From positions 1 to 16,400 of the forward strand of contig CAJPNZ010000068.1 in NCBI GenBank assembly GCA_905372155.1: a DNA stretch of 16,400 nt, written 5' to 3'. Positions 1 through 6,485 of this stretch are shown here, piece by piece (the stretch's first letter is position 1; each line of letters begins with the position of its first letter). This DNA comes from Propionibacteriaceae bacterium (GTDB lineage: Bacteria; Actinomycetota; Actinomycetes; Propionibacteriales; Propionibacteriaceae). A program made the position numbers and the translations under genes. The notes under the pieces were generated by a model, which did not search any database, was not told the origin of the DNA, and was given only the letters and a program-made list of their open reading frames with translations.

Positions 1-67
1 GGGGTGGACGATCGTGCCCGGTCCAACTCGGCAAGGGAGGAGCAATTGAAATTGTGATCATTTCCCG

Positions 68-88
68 CCTCGGGATTCCGGGCCGAGG
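68..88 (-). terminator. weak hairpin downstream of the sensor kinase gene
   Basis: Arms CCTCGG (68-73) and CCGAGG (83-88) can pair around a 9-nt loop, about 35 nt beyond the stop codon of the histidine kinase gene. There is no T-tract, so this would be a weak or Rho-assisted terminator at best. The rest of positions 1-121 shows no convincing gene. The only small frame, starting at GTG 52, runs about 40 codons and has no recognisable features. Confidence 0.25.
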
Positions 89-121
89 GTCCCGCCGAAC
101 GGTGTTTCCCGCGTGCTCGAC

Positions 122-1249
122 CTATCCGTCGGTTCTGACGGTCAGCGGCACCCTGACCTCGGCATGCCACTGATGTCCCTTGGGGGCGAAGGAATGCGTG
201 CCGTTCAGCAGATCGACCCTTTCCTTGACGCCGAGCAGCCCATGGCCTCCGTTGCTCTTCGCTGGAGCTGCGGTGCCGATGTCGTTGATCACCCGCAGCA
301 TGACGCAACCGTCGTCTTCGCGGGCTTCGATGGTGCACGTCCCGGGAGCTCCGTGCCACACGACGTTGGCGACAAGCTCTCCCAAAATCTTGGAAATGCC
401 GTATTCGAGGTCGGGGGAGAGCTTGCCGCCAGGGATGTCGAAATGAGTTTCTGTATTGAATCCGTTGTCCCGAAGGGCGCTCAATGCCTGGGTCAACTGT
501 GTGTCGAGGGAGTGAGTCGACTGGCGTCCGAAAGAACTGAAGTCCTGATCTACGTTTCGAAGAGCCACCATGGCGGCGCGTAGTTCGGTGGCCGCGCGAC
601 GTGACAACTCGAGCGCATCGAGAAGATCGGGGGATAGTTCCCCGGGAAGACGTGGATCCTCCGCGAGGTCCTCGAGGTTCATCACCACCAAGGTCTGGGT
701 TTGGGCGACGCTGTCGTGGAGCTCGCTCGCCATGAGGAGGCGGGTCGATCGCAGGGTCTCCTCGCTTTCCCGGTGAGCCTTCTCCTCGGTCTCATGCCTC
801 TTGTGAGCGATCGCTCCGGTGGCACCTCCGAACAGAGTGACTCCGGTGAAGAAGATGAGATTGATTAGAGTGTCGTTCCACGAGTCGCGAATCTCCCAGG
901 TGATCAGCAATAACAAAGGGTAGATGATGGCCAGTGTCCAGCGACCGGTGCGGCGATTTTTGAACCAGTTGTATACGAAAGCTCCTCCGCACAGATTCAT
1001 GGATACCCCGGGGATGTTGAATGTGCTCCACAAGCCGAAGTAGCACATTGCTAGTGCAAGGGCTGGTAATGGTTGCCAAGGAAGTAAGAAAGAGGCTGCA
1101 ACCATCACCAGTGCAACTCCTGTGGAAGTCGGTCCCGGTGTGCCCTGTGGCGTACCCAGGGTCATTGCGAATAACGCAACGCCGATCACCGGCTCCACGG
1201 GCAGTTGTTTGATGAGGGAGAGGGTCAGACGGGCGCGTCGCAACTTCAC
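122..1249 (-). CDS. membrane sensor histidine kinase, NarL/HisKA_3 type
   Basis: This 375-residue protein is the sensor half of a two-component system. The N-terminal half is hydrophobic, with four or five predicted membrane segments near residues 20-33, 42-60, 62-76, 104-120 and 127-147, and little extracellular loop. A short linker leads to a HisKA_3 dimerisation domain with the phospho-acceptor motif ELHDSVAQ (His178). The HATPase_c domain follows, with an N box ELVANVVWH (291-299), a D-box-like INDIG (321-325) and a G box GGHGLLG (334-340). A multi-pass sensor without a periplasmic domain is typical of kinases that detect peptides, lipids or membrane stress. The start is GTG at 1249. No Shine-Dalgarno precedes it, but TATCAT lies 7 nt upstream, so the transcript is probably leaderless. 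The likely partner is the divergent regulator at 1936. The ligand is unknown; the small secreted peptide encoded just upstream is a candidate by position. Confidence 0.9.
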   Translation of the reverse strand: MKLRRARLTLSLIKQLPVEPVIGVALFAMTLGTPQGTPGPTSTGVALVMVAASFLLPWQPLPALALAMCYFGLWSTFNIPGVSMNLCGGAFVYNWFKNRRTGRWTLAIIYPLLLLITWEIRDSWNDTLINLIFFTGVTLFGGATGAIAHKRHETEEKAHRESEETLRSTRLLMASELHDSVAQTQTLVVMNLEDLAEDPRLPGELSPDLLDALELSRRAATELRAAMVALRNVDQDFSSFGRQSTHSLDTQLTQALSALRDNGFNTETHFDIPGGKLSPDLEYGISKILGELVANVVWHGAPGTCTIEAREDDGCVMLRVINDIGTAAPAKSNGGHGLLGVKERVDLLNGTHSFAPKGHQWHAEVRVPLTVRTDG

Positions 1250-1256
1250 CCGTCAA

Positions 1257-1262
1257 ATGATA
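1257..1262 (-). promoter_or_regulatory. -10 box for leaderless sensor-kinase transcript
   Basis: On the minus strand TATCAT (TANNNT) is followed by exactly 7 nt (TTGACGG) and then the GTG start of the kinase. No Shine-Dalgarno is present and no good -35 is visible. This fits transcription starting at the start codon itself. Confidence 0.45.
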
Positions 1263-1350
1263 CAGCTGTGCCATTGAGGCTTATTCACGGGTGAGGTACC
1301 CGTCGGCACATTCTTCTGGTCGGGGGGCGCAGGTGAGGGGTTGTGGTCAA

Positions 1351-1521
1351 GGTTTCGAGGAGCGGAAGCTGGTTGAGCCGGCCTGCTCGCTCTGCGAACT
1401 GACCGTGTCGAAACCCCCGGCGACCACGTCCAAGGAATTGCAGCGGCCTCTGCTGTGCGGCTGCCGGGTGGTTTCGAGGTGGACCACTCCTTCGTCGCGG
1501 TCCGGCTCAACCGGCTTCGGA
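1351..1521. repeat. inverted-repeat intergenic element (REP/MITE-like)
   Basis: GGTTGAGCCGG (1371-1381) has a perfect inverted copy, CCGGCTCAACC (1502-1512). Extending the arms gives 17 of 20 matches between 1362-1381 and the complement of 1502-1521. A second nested pair is GGTTTCGA (1351-1358) and TCGAAACC (1408-1415), and GGTTTCGAG recurs at 1470-1478. Sequences combining GGTTTCGA with GGTTGAG/CTCAACC are, as I recall, common as dispersed intergenic palindromes in actinobacterial genomes. No transposase or coding sequence lies inside. The element fills much of the 298-bp gap between the peptide gene and the kinase gene, and nothing else coding was seen there. Confidence 0.5.
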
Positions 1522-1540
1522 GAGGCTGTGAACAAGCCTC
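1522..1540 (-). terminator. terminator-like hairpin after the small peptide gene
   Basis: On the minus strand a perfect 6-bp stem, GAGGCT and AGCCTC, closes a 7-nt loop (TGTTCAC). It begins 7 nt after the TGA of the small peptide gene. There is no U-tract, as is common for actinobacterial terminators. Its position suggests that the peptide is made from a short separate transcript, not one running into the kinase gene. Confidence 0.5.
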
Positions 1541-1547
1541 ATTGACT

Positions 1548-1724
1548 TCAGCAGTAACCCCTCCAGATGTGGCAGAGGAAATTGGATGCGGGGGCGGCGC
1601 TGGTCGGAGGAATGGTCTTGGAGGCAGTGGTGATGGGCGTCGCGCTGGCCTCGGCCGGGAGAGTGAGTAGGGGCGTCGCGAGGGTGAACATGGCTGCGAG
1701 GGCGATCGTGATCTTGTGCTTCAT
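1548..1724 (-). CDS. small secreted two-cysteine peptide, candidate signalling peptide
   Basis: This 58-residue precursor is translated from ATG 1724 to TGA 1548. Residues 1-28 are a classic Sec signal: basic start MKHK, a hydrophobic core (ITIALAAMFTLATPLLTLP) and an AEASA cleavage site, with a likely cut after Ala28. The predicted 30-residue mature part is a Thr/Ser/Pro/Ala-rich spacer ending in SNFLCHIWRGYC. The two cysteines, Cys51 and the C-terminal Cys58, could close an 8-residue disulfide ring. A partial Shine-Dalgarno (GTAGAG) lies 6 nt before the ATG and a TAATCT -10 box about 28 nt upstream; a hairpin follows the stop. The gene sits between a membrane sensor kinase and its divergent response regulator, the usual place for a peptide pheromone or a regulated secreted effector. 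I recognise no family. A short bacteriocin or a target gene of the two-component system are alternatives. That it is a real secreted peptide is well supported; its role is inference. Confidence 0.7.
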   Translation of the reverse strand: MKHKITIALAAMFTLATPLLTLPAEASATPITTASKTIPPTSAAPASNFLCHIWRGYC

Positions 1725-1751
1725 GGTATGCTCTACTTTGAACAGGGGTAA

Positions 1752-1757
1752 AGATTA
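1752..1757 (-). promoter_or_regulatory. -10 box of the small peptide gene
   Basis: On the minus strand TAATCT (TANNNT) predicts transcription starting near 1745, giving an untranslated leader of about 20 nt that contains the GTAGAG ribosome-binding site. The hexamer 17 bp upstream is TTCGGG (1780-1775), a poor -35, so activation by a regulator is plausible. Confidence 0.4.
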
Positions 1758-1832
1758 AATTTCAGTAAGCAGCCCCCGAAACGGAGAATGGAAGGTCCCT
1801 TTTCACTATTGATTCGGTGTGGACTGTTTTTG

Positions 1833-1846
1833 TTGATCCCAATCAA
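1833..1846. promoter_or_regulatory. TTGAT-N4-ATCAA palindrome, candidate response-regulator site
   Basis: TTGAT (1833-1837) and ATCAA (1842-1846) form a perfect inverted repeat around CCCA. Extra half-sites lie outside it: TTGAT at 1809-1813 and ATCAA at 1861-1865. The palindrome centre is roughly 95 bp from both predicted start points, that of the peptide gene (about 1745, minus) and that of the response regulator (1936, plus). NarL-family regulators bind short inverted repeats of this kind. Assignment to the neighbouring regulator is inference. Confidence 0.35.
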
Positions 1847-1922
1847 ACCCGACCCGTCGCATCAAGGCACGCGTACGTCAACTTTGGGAGATCGACGCGG
1901 CAGACAGTCCGGGTCGAACGAC

Positions 1923-1928
1923 TAGATT
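1923..1928 (+). promoter_or_regulatory. -10 box for leaderless response-regulator transcript
   Basis: TAGATT is followed by 7 nt (GTGTGAC) and the ATG at 1936. No Shine-Dalgarno is present. The arrangement matches that of the divergent kinase gene and argues for ATG 1936 over the in-frame TTG at 1927, which overlaps the hexamer. Confidence 0.5.
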
Positions 1929-1935
1929 GTGTGAC

Positions 1936-2586
1936 ATGAACGAAGCCGAGATCCGTGTTCTGATCGCTGAGGACCACGACCAGGTGCGCGCCCGCATCCA
2001 ACGCATAGTGGACGCCATGCCCGGGATCGTCGTGGTCGGGGCGGCCGCGAACGGGCTGACGGCCGTCTCCACTGCCAAGCGCCTCGACCCCGATGTGATC
2101 CTGATGGACATCAGCATGCCGGTGCTCGACGGCATCCATGCCACTCGACAGATCGTCGACCTGGGACTCCGGGCCCGTGTCATCGCCCTCACCTCGTTGG
2201 AGGACGACTACACCTTCCATGATGCGCTGCGTGCAGGGGTTGCCGGTTTCCTGCTCAAAACCAGCTCCCGTGGCGAGATCATGCACGCCATCCAGCAGGT
2301 TCACCTCGGTGAGTCCATGCTCTCACCCAGCCTCATCACCCGGGTCCTGACCAATTATGAGCGAGGACATCGTCCGTCGAAGGCCATCAGCGAACTGCCC
2401 GAGAAGGACCAGGAACTGCTCCGTCTGATCGCGCAGGGCCTGAGCAATCTCGAAATTGCGGAGGAACTCTCGTTCTCGCCCGCGACGGTGAAGAGCTACG
2501 TCTCCAGGCTGTTGACCAAACTGGGTGCCCGCGACCGCGCCCAGCTCGTGATCCTGGCCTACCAGAACGGGCTCGTGGAGAACTGA
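1936..2586 (+). CDS. NarL/LuxR-family response regulator
   Basis: The 216-residue protein has the two standard domains. The receiver domain (about residues 6-120) carries the acidic pair Glu12/Asp13, phospho-acceptor Asp58 in VILMDISMP, a conserved Thr86 and Lys108 in GFLLKTSS. The C-terminal LuxR-type helix-turn-helix (about 150-212) contains LLRLIAQGLSNLEIAEELS and then SPATVKSYVSRLLTKLGARDR. When phosphorylated it should bind DNA as a dimer. It is divergent from the HisKA_3 kinase, the kinase class that pairs with NarL-type regulators, and is its likely partner. ATG 1936 was chosen because TAGATT ends 7 nt before it and no ribosome-binding site exists. A TTG three codons upstream is in frame but overlaps the -10 box. 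The gene ends 33 bp from the convergent amidohydrolase. Likely targets are the small peptide gene and itself. Confidence 0.92.
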   Translation: MNEAEIRVLIAEDHDQVRARIQRIVDAMPGIVVVGAAANGLTAVSTAKRLDPDVILMDISMPVLDGIHATRQIVDLGLRARVIALTSLEDDYTFHDALRAGVAGFLLKTSSRGEIMHAIQQVHLGESMLSPSLITRVLTNYERGHRPSKAISELPEKDQELLRLIAQGLSNLEIAEELSFSPATVKSYVSRLLTKLGARDRAQLVILAYQNGLVEN

Positions 2587-2619
2587 TGAAACCCGGGACG
2601 GGCCCCTCTGGGAGCAACG

Positions 2620-3408
2620 TCACAGCGACCGGAGCCGGTTCTCGTCGAGCACCGGAAGTGTCTCACGAGTAACGGCGACCCGCTCCGGATCGACATCGAC
2701 GAAGGCCAGATCGGGTTCCGCGCCCAGCTCCAGCAGGACCCGCCCGGTGGGATCCACCGCCATCGAGTGGCCGATTCCCGTCGGGCCGCCGGGGGCCTCC
2801 GCATCGCCTTGGAGCGCCTGATCCACCGCGACCACGAAAGAGACGGAATCCATCGCCCTGGCCGTCGTCAGAGTTCGCCACTGGTGCAGCTTCCCCGGGC
2901 CGGGCGCCCAGGATGCGCACACCACCATGACCGTTGCTCCTCCCAGCGCCAGGTCGATGAAATGGGTGGGAAACCTCACGTCGTAACAGATGGCCAGCCC
3001 CAGCCCGTGCCCGGCGACCTCGATCGACGTCGACCGCAGCCCCGGTGCGACGGTTTCTGACTCGCGTTGGCCGAGAGCGTCGAAAAGATGGATCTTGTCG
3101 TAGCGACCCTCGGATTCGCCCGTCGCCAGGAGCGTGTTGTGCACCCGGGCGCCGGGCGCCTTGGTGAACATGCCCGCAATGATGGTGATCCCGAGGTCAC
3201 CGGCCAGGCGTCGCACGGCCGAGGCCCAGGGCCCGTCGAAGGCCTCGGCGACCTGGGTGGGTGCCCGGAGGAAGGAACACATGGTGGCCTCCGGGAACAC
3301 CACCACGTCGGCCCCACCGCGGGCGGCGCGGCTGGCCGCGTTGGTGACCAACGCCAGGTTTTCCCGGGGATCGATGGTGGAACGGAACTGTGCCAGGGCG
3401 AAACGCAT
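2620..3408 (-). CDS. carbon-nitrogen hydrolase (nitrilase superfamily amidase)
   Basis: This 262-residue protein is a single-domain nitrilase-superfamily amidohydrolase acting on a small amide in the cytoplasm. The Glu-Lys-Cys triad is visible: Glu40 in VVFPEATMC, Lys105 in GRYDKIHLFD and the nucleophile Cys141 in LAICYDVRFP. The CYDVRFP block resembles omega-amidase and Nit1 (deaminated glutathione amidase) members, so repair of such side products is possible, but the substrate cannot be read from sequence. Length fits the family (about 260-280). ATG 3408 was chosen because MRFALAQF matches the family's usual first strand; the frame stays open further upstream but that part has no family-like content. 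GGAG lies only 2 nt before the ATG, too close to be a normal ribosome-binding site. It is monocistronic, divergent from the nucleotidase gene and convergent with the response regulator. Confidence 0.88.
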   Translation of the reverse strand: MRFALAQFRSTIDPRENLALVTNAASRAARGGADVVVFPEATMCSFLRAPTQVAEAFDGPWASAVRRLAGDLGITIIAGMFTKAPGARVHNTLLATGESEGRYDKIHLFDALGQRESETVAPGLRSTSIEVAGHGLGLAICYDVRFPTHFIDLALGGATVMVVCASWAPGPGKLHQWRTLTTARAMDSVSFVVAVDQALQGDAEAPGGPTGIGHSMAVDPTGRVLLELGAEPDLAFVDVDPERVAVTRETLPVLDENRLRSL

Positions 3409-3471
3409 GTCTCCACTGTGACTGTGCGATATCCGTTGCACGACCCCGGGGTCTTCATCCGACGGAGGCGA

Positions 3472-3477
3472 TAGGCT
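3472..3477 (+). promoter_or_regulatory. possible -10 box for the phosphoesterase gene
   Basis: TAGGCT (TANNNT) lies 28 bp upstream of the ATG at 3506, and AAGGAG at 3495-3500 is a clear ribosome-binding site 5 nt before it. No convincing -35 was found. The 97-bp region between the divergent amidohydrolase and phosphoesterase genes holds nothing else. Confidence 0.3.
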
Positions 3478-3505
3478 CGCTGCGACCCTGAATGAAGGAG
3501 CCCAG

Positions 3506-5173
3506 ATGTCGCGACTCACGTTGCTGGCCACCACGGACGTCCACGGCGCCGCCCTGAACTGGGACTACTATCGCGACCAGCCCTGGACCGGTGAGGCGGA
3601 AGCCGGGCTGGCCCAGTTGTCCACCGTCGTCGAACGCATCAGAGCCGAGCGTGGGGCGGAGAGCGTGGTGCTGGTGGACAACGGCGACACCATCCAGGGA
3701 AATCCCCTGTGCACCTTCTTCGCCCGGCACGAATCCGGGACCGGGGACCTGGTTCACCCGCTTGCGGCGGCGTTCAACGTCATGGGCTACGACGCGGTCA
3801 ACATCGGAAACCACGAGTTCAACTACGGCCTCGATTTCCTCTACTCCTTCGAGCAGCAGCTCGACCCGCTGCTGCTCGGAGCCAACGTCGTCGATCCCGG
3901 CTCGGGGTTGTCGGTGTTCCCGGCCTTCACGCCCCTGATCCGCAGGCTCGACGGGCGGGAGATTCGGATCGGGGTGCTCGGCCTGACCACGCCGGGAGCG
4001 ATGATCTGGGACCGCCAGCAGCTCGCCGGGAAGGTGGACGTCACCGACATGGTCGCCGCCGCATCCCACTGGGTGCCGAAACTGCGCGAGGAGTTCCTGT
4101 CCGACGTGGTCGTCGTCCTGTGCCACGCGGGGATCGGGCAGACCACCTACGCTACGAACGCCGACGCGCCCGCCGAGAACCCGGCCAAGGAGATCGCGGA
4201 GCAGGTGCCCGGCATCGACGTCATGGTGATCGGCCACACGCACCGCGACGAACCCGAGCGGTGGGTGACGTGCGAGGCCACGGGCCGTCCGGTCCTGCTC
4301 ACCCAACCGAGGGCCCATGCCGCAGGACTCACGGAGACCGTCATCGAGGCCGAGCACGACGGTGACTCCTGGCGCATCGAGGTACTCGGCGCCACCCCCC
4401 ACCACGCCCGAGGGGAGGTGCCCGACCCGCGGGTGCTCGACGCCGTCGCCGAGGCCCACGCGGCCACCCGCGCCCACGTGAACCGGCAGGTCGCGGTCTC
4501 CCCGCGGGAACTCAGCACCGCCGATTCCCGGTGGCGCGCCACCGGGGTCATCGACTTCATCCAGCGCGTCCAGGCCGCCACCGTCGCCGAGGCGCTGGCC
4601 GGCGGGGAACACGAGAGTCTTCCCGTGGTCAGCCTCACCGCCCCCACGTCACGAACAGCTGTCATCCCGCGGGGGCCGGTCAGCATCCGCGACCTGGCGG
4701 GCGTCTACGTCTTCGACAACACCCTCGCCGCGGTGCTGCTGACCGGGGCCGAGCTGCGTGCACACCTGGAGCACGCCGCCCGCTACTACGCCGACCTGCC
4801 CCGCGGCCTGGGTTTCGACCCCGCCACCATGACCGGCGCCGAACGCGACGGCCAGACGATCTGGGACTACCAGTACGACATCGCATGGGGTGTCGACTAC
4901 GAGATCAACCTGAACGAACCGATCGGGAGGCGCATCACGGGCCTGCGCCACCCGGACGGCCGTCCGGTCGCCGCCGCCGATCGGTTCGCGGTTGCCCTGA
5001 ACCACTATCGACTCAGCGGGGCAGGCGGTTACCGGCAGGTCGCGAACGCCCCTGTCCTCTACAACGACATGGTGGACATTCGTCAGCTCCTCATCGACTG
5101 GGCCCTGTCCCACGGCATCGACATCCCGGAGGCGGAGAACTGGCGTCTCGTCCATGACGGTTCGTCTCAGTAA
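3506..5173 (+). CDS. metallophosphatase / 5'-nucleotidase family (CpdB-like)
   Basis: The 555-residue protein has the two domains of the 5'-nucleotidase/CpdB family. The N-terminal metallophosphatase carries the metal ligands in order: Asp11 and His13 in TTDVHG, Asp61 in VLVDNGDTIQG, Asn102-His103 in NIGNHEFNYG, a His in VVLCHAGIG and GHTHRDE. The C-terminal 5_nucleotid_C domain includes ISIRDLAGVYVFDNTLAAV and ends near a YRLSGAGGY loop. LNWDYY right after the first motif resembles 2',3'-cyclic-nucleotide 2'-phosphodiesterase/3'-nucleotidase (CpdB) more than UshA. It should release phosphate from nucleotides or 2',3'-cyclic nucleotides. Relatives are usually exported, but the sequence begins directly with the first catalytic strand and has no signal peptide or anchor. 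AAGGAG 5 nt before ATG 3506 supports the start. The next gene begins inside its 3' end, so the two are translationally coupled. Confidence 0.9.
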   Translation: MSRLTLLATTDVHGAALNWDYYRDQPWTGEAEAGLAQLSTVVERIRAERGAESVVLVDNGDTIQGNPLCTFFARHESGTGDLVHPLAAAFNVMGYDAVNIGNHEFNYGLDFLYSFEQQLDPLLLGANVVDPGSGLSVFPAFTPLIRRLDGREIRIGVLGLTTPGAMIWDRQQLAGKVDVTDMVAAASHWVPKLREEFLSDVVVVLCHAGIGQTTYATNADAPAENPAKEIAEQVPGIDVMVIGHTHRDEPERWVTCEATGRPVLLTQPRAHAAGLTETVIEAEHDGDSWRIEVLGATPHHARGEVPDPRVLDAVAEAHAATRAHVNRQVAVSPRELSTADSRWRATGVIDFIQRVQAATVAEALAGGEHESLPVVSLTAPTSRTAVIPRGPVSIRDLAGVYVFDNTLAAVLLTGAELRAHLEHAARYYADLPRGLGFDPATMTGAERDGQTIWDYQYDIAWGVDYEINLNEPIGRRITGLRHPDGRPVAAADRFAVALNHYRLSGAGGYRQVANAPVLYNDMVDIRQLLIDWALSHGIDIPEAENWRLVHDGSSQ

Positions 5174-6485
5174 CATGGATTCGGTGCGGGACTGGTTCGT
5201 CTTCTGGGGGCGTCTGCTGGCCGACACCGGCCGTGTGCTGCGCGACCACTGGCCGCAGCTCGTCGGTCTGTGTCTGCTCGGGATCATCGGGCGCATGGGG
5301 TTCCTGTGGCTGGCCCTGTGGGGATCGAATTTCCACGGTGCGGTCGGGATGTTGATTCTGCCGTTGGCGCCGCTGAGCACCCTGATCAGTCTGATGCTGA
5401 TGCTGCGGGTCACATCGGAGACGCTGCCGGCCTTCCGGGGAACCTACCGGGGCTCCACGGTTCTGGAGCGCTGGTACTACCACTTCATGATCACGGCCCG
5501 GGTCCTGGTCCCCTTCATAGCCGCGTACGCCGCTCAGGGCATGTTGGCGGAGGACAGCCGCTACTACGTCCAGGACATCTACTACGACGACAGCACCCAT
5601 TCCGTGGTTGCCAATTCAGCGTCACGGCTCGACTACGCGGAGGGGTGGTACCTGCTGCTCTTGGTGGTCGTGACACTGGTCCTTCGCAAGGCCATCTCCA
5701 TAACCGACGTCTTCCGCCGGTCCACGGTCGCGGCCCTGGGGGCCATGTACCTGGAGTCGCTGTGGGTCGTCACTCTCGCCAAAGCTTTTTTGTCGAAGCT
5801 CAAGGAGATCCTCCAATGGATTCGGGAAAGAGCCGTCGTCGACAACCTCGCAAAGGCGTGGGAAGCGTTCTCCGCATGGCTGGGACCGGTGGGGGATGCG
5901 CTTCGGGCCGCCATCGGATGGGCAGCGGGTCTCGGCGGTGGGTTCGGCACGCTGGTCGTGATTCCCCTGGCGTGGCTCGCCATCGGAGCCGCGAATTACC
6001 AGGCCGACCTCGCGAGCAGCGAAATGCCCACTCCCAAGGTCGTGGCCATGCGTCTGGGAAAGCTCTCGGAGCGTTCACGGCGGGTGCTCGCCGAGCTCGC
6101 CGAGCCGGTCATCACCCCGCTGCACAATTTCTGGGGCGCGTTGTCACGGATCATCGTCGCCGGGCCCGCACCCATCGTGATCTTCTGCCTGTCGTTCGTC
6201 GCGGTGAACCAGTCCCAGGTCGGGGTCGCGTGGTTGCTGCACGAAGCGATCGGACCTCGCTCACCCACGCGCCACCTGGTGCTGATTCCCTACCTCGACG
6301 CGGCGTCGCAGCTCGTCGGTTCCGTGCTGGGGATGGCTCTCCTGGCGGCTGCCGTGAACCTCGTGGTCGGCGGGAGGCGGCTTGCTGGTACGCCGCGCGG
6401 CGGGCCGGGAAGCGGCGCCGCCGTTCCGAAGCGTGCCCTACAAGGGGATGTACAGGTACTCCGGGTGATGCCACCACAGTCGTAG
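5154..6485 (+). CDS. polytopic membrane protein of unknown function
   Basis: I do not recognise this 443-residue protein. About eight hydrophobic segments are visible near residues 35-57, 61-84, 112-130, 164-179, 193-211, 242-258, 320-336 and 372-395. Segments 5 and 6 are separated by an amphipathic, charged stretch (about 212-240). The C-terminus (395-443) is Gly/Arg-rich and looks disordered. The start is uncertain. ATG 5154 overlaps the phosphoesterase gene by 20 nt and has GGAG only at a long 16-nt distance. ATG 5175 (MDSVRDWF) lies one base after the upstream TAA and would suit reinitiation. Either way the gene is coupled to the phosphoesterase, so a role in membrane transport or localisation for that enzyme is possible but unproven. 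Its last 48 bp overlap the convergent gene that ends at 6438. Confidence 0.7.
   Translation: MTVRLSNMDSVRDWFVFWGRLLADTGRVLRDHWPQLVGLCLLGIIGRMGFLWLALWGSNFHGAVGMLILPLAPLSTLISLMLMLRVTSETLPAFRGTYRGSTVLERWYYHFMITARVLVPFIAAYAAQGMLAEDSRYYVQDIYYDDSTHSVVANSASRLDYAEGWYLLLLVVVTLVLRKAISITDVFRRSTVAALGAMYLESLWVVTLAKAFLSKLKEILQWIRERAVVDNLAKAWEAFSAWLGPVGDALRAAIGWAAGLGGGFGTLVVIPLAWLAIGAANYQADLASSEMPTPKVVAMRLGKLSERSRRVLAELAEPVITPLHNFWGALSRIIVAGPAPIVIFCLSFVAVNQSQVGVAWLLHEAIGPRSPTRHLVLIPYLDAASQLVGSVLGMALLAAAVNLVVGGRRLAGTPRGGPGSGAAVPKRALQGDVQVLRVMPPQS

Noticed and set aside
1287..1303. hairpin ACGGGT/ACCCGT upstream of the kinase gene
   Set aside because: Only 6 bp, no T-tract on either strand and no obvious partner structure; not strong enough to call a terminator or riboswitch.
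1567..1758. 63-codon plus-strand open frame overlapping the small peptide gene
   Set aside because: It is antisense to the secreted peptide gene, has no ribosome-binding site, and its protein has no signal or domain, whereas the minus-strand frame has all the marks of a gene.
1927..1935. TTG at 1927 as the response-regulator start
   Set aside because: It overlaps the TAGATT -10 hexamer and adds only three residues (MCD) before the normal receiver-domain start.
2976..3458. 160-codon minus-strand frame within the amidohydrolase gene
   Set aside because: It is Pro/Arg/Ser-rich and out of frame with the Glu-Lys-Cys amidohydrolase.
3455..4612. 385-codon minus-strand open frame
   Set aside because: It lies antisense to the metallophosphatase, whose catalytic motifs are all present. 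It is Gly/Asp/Val-rich low-complexity sequence typical of GC-rich shadow frames.
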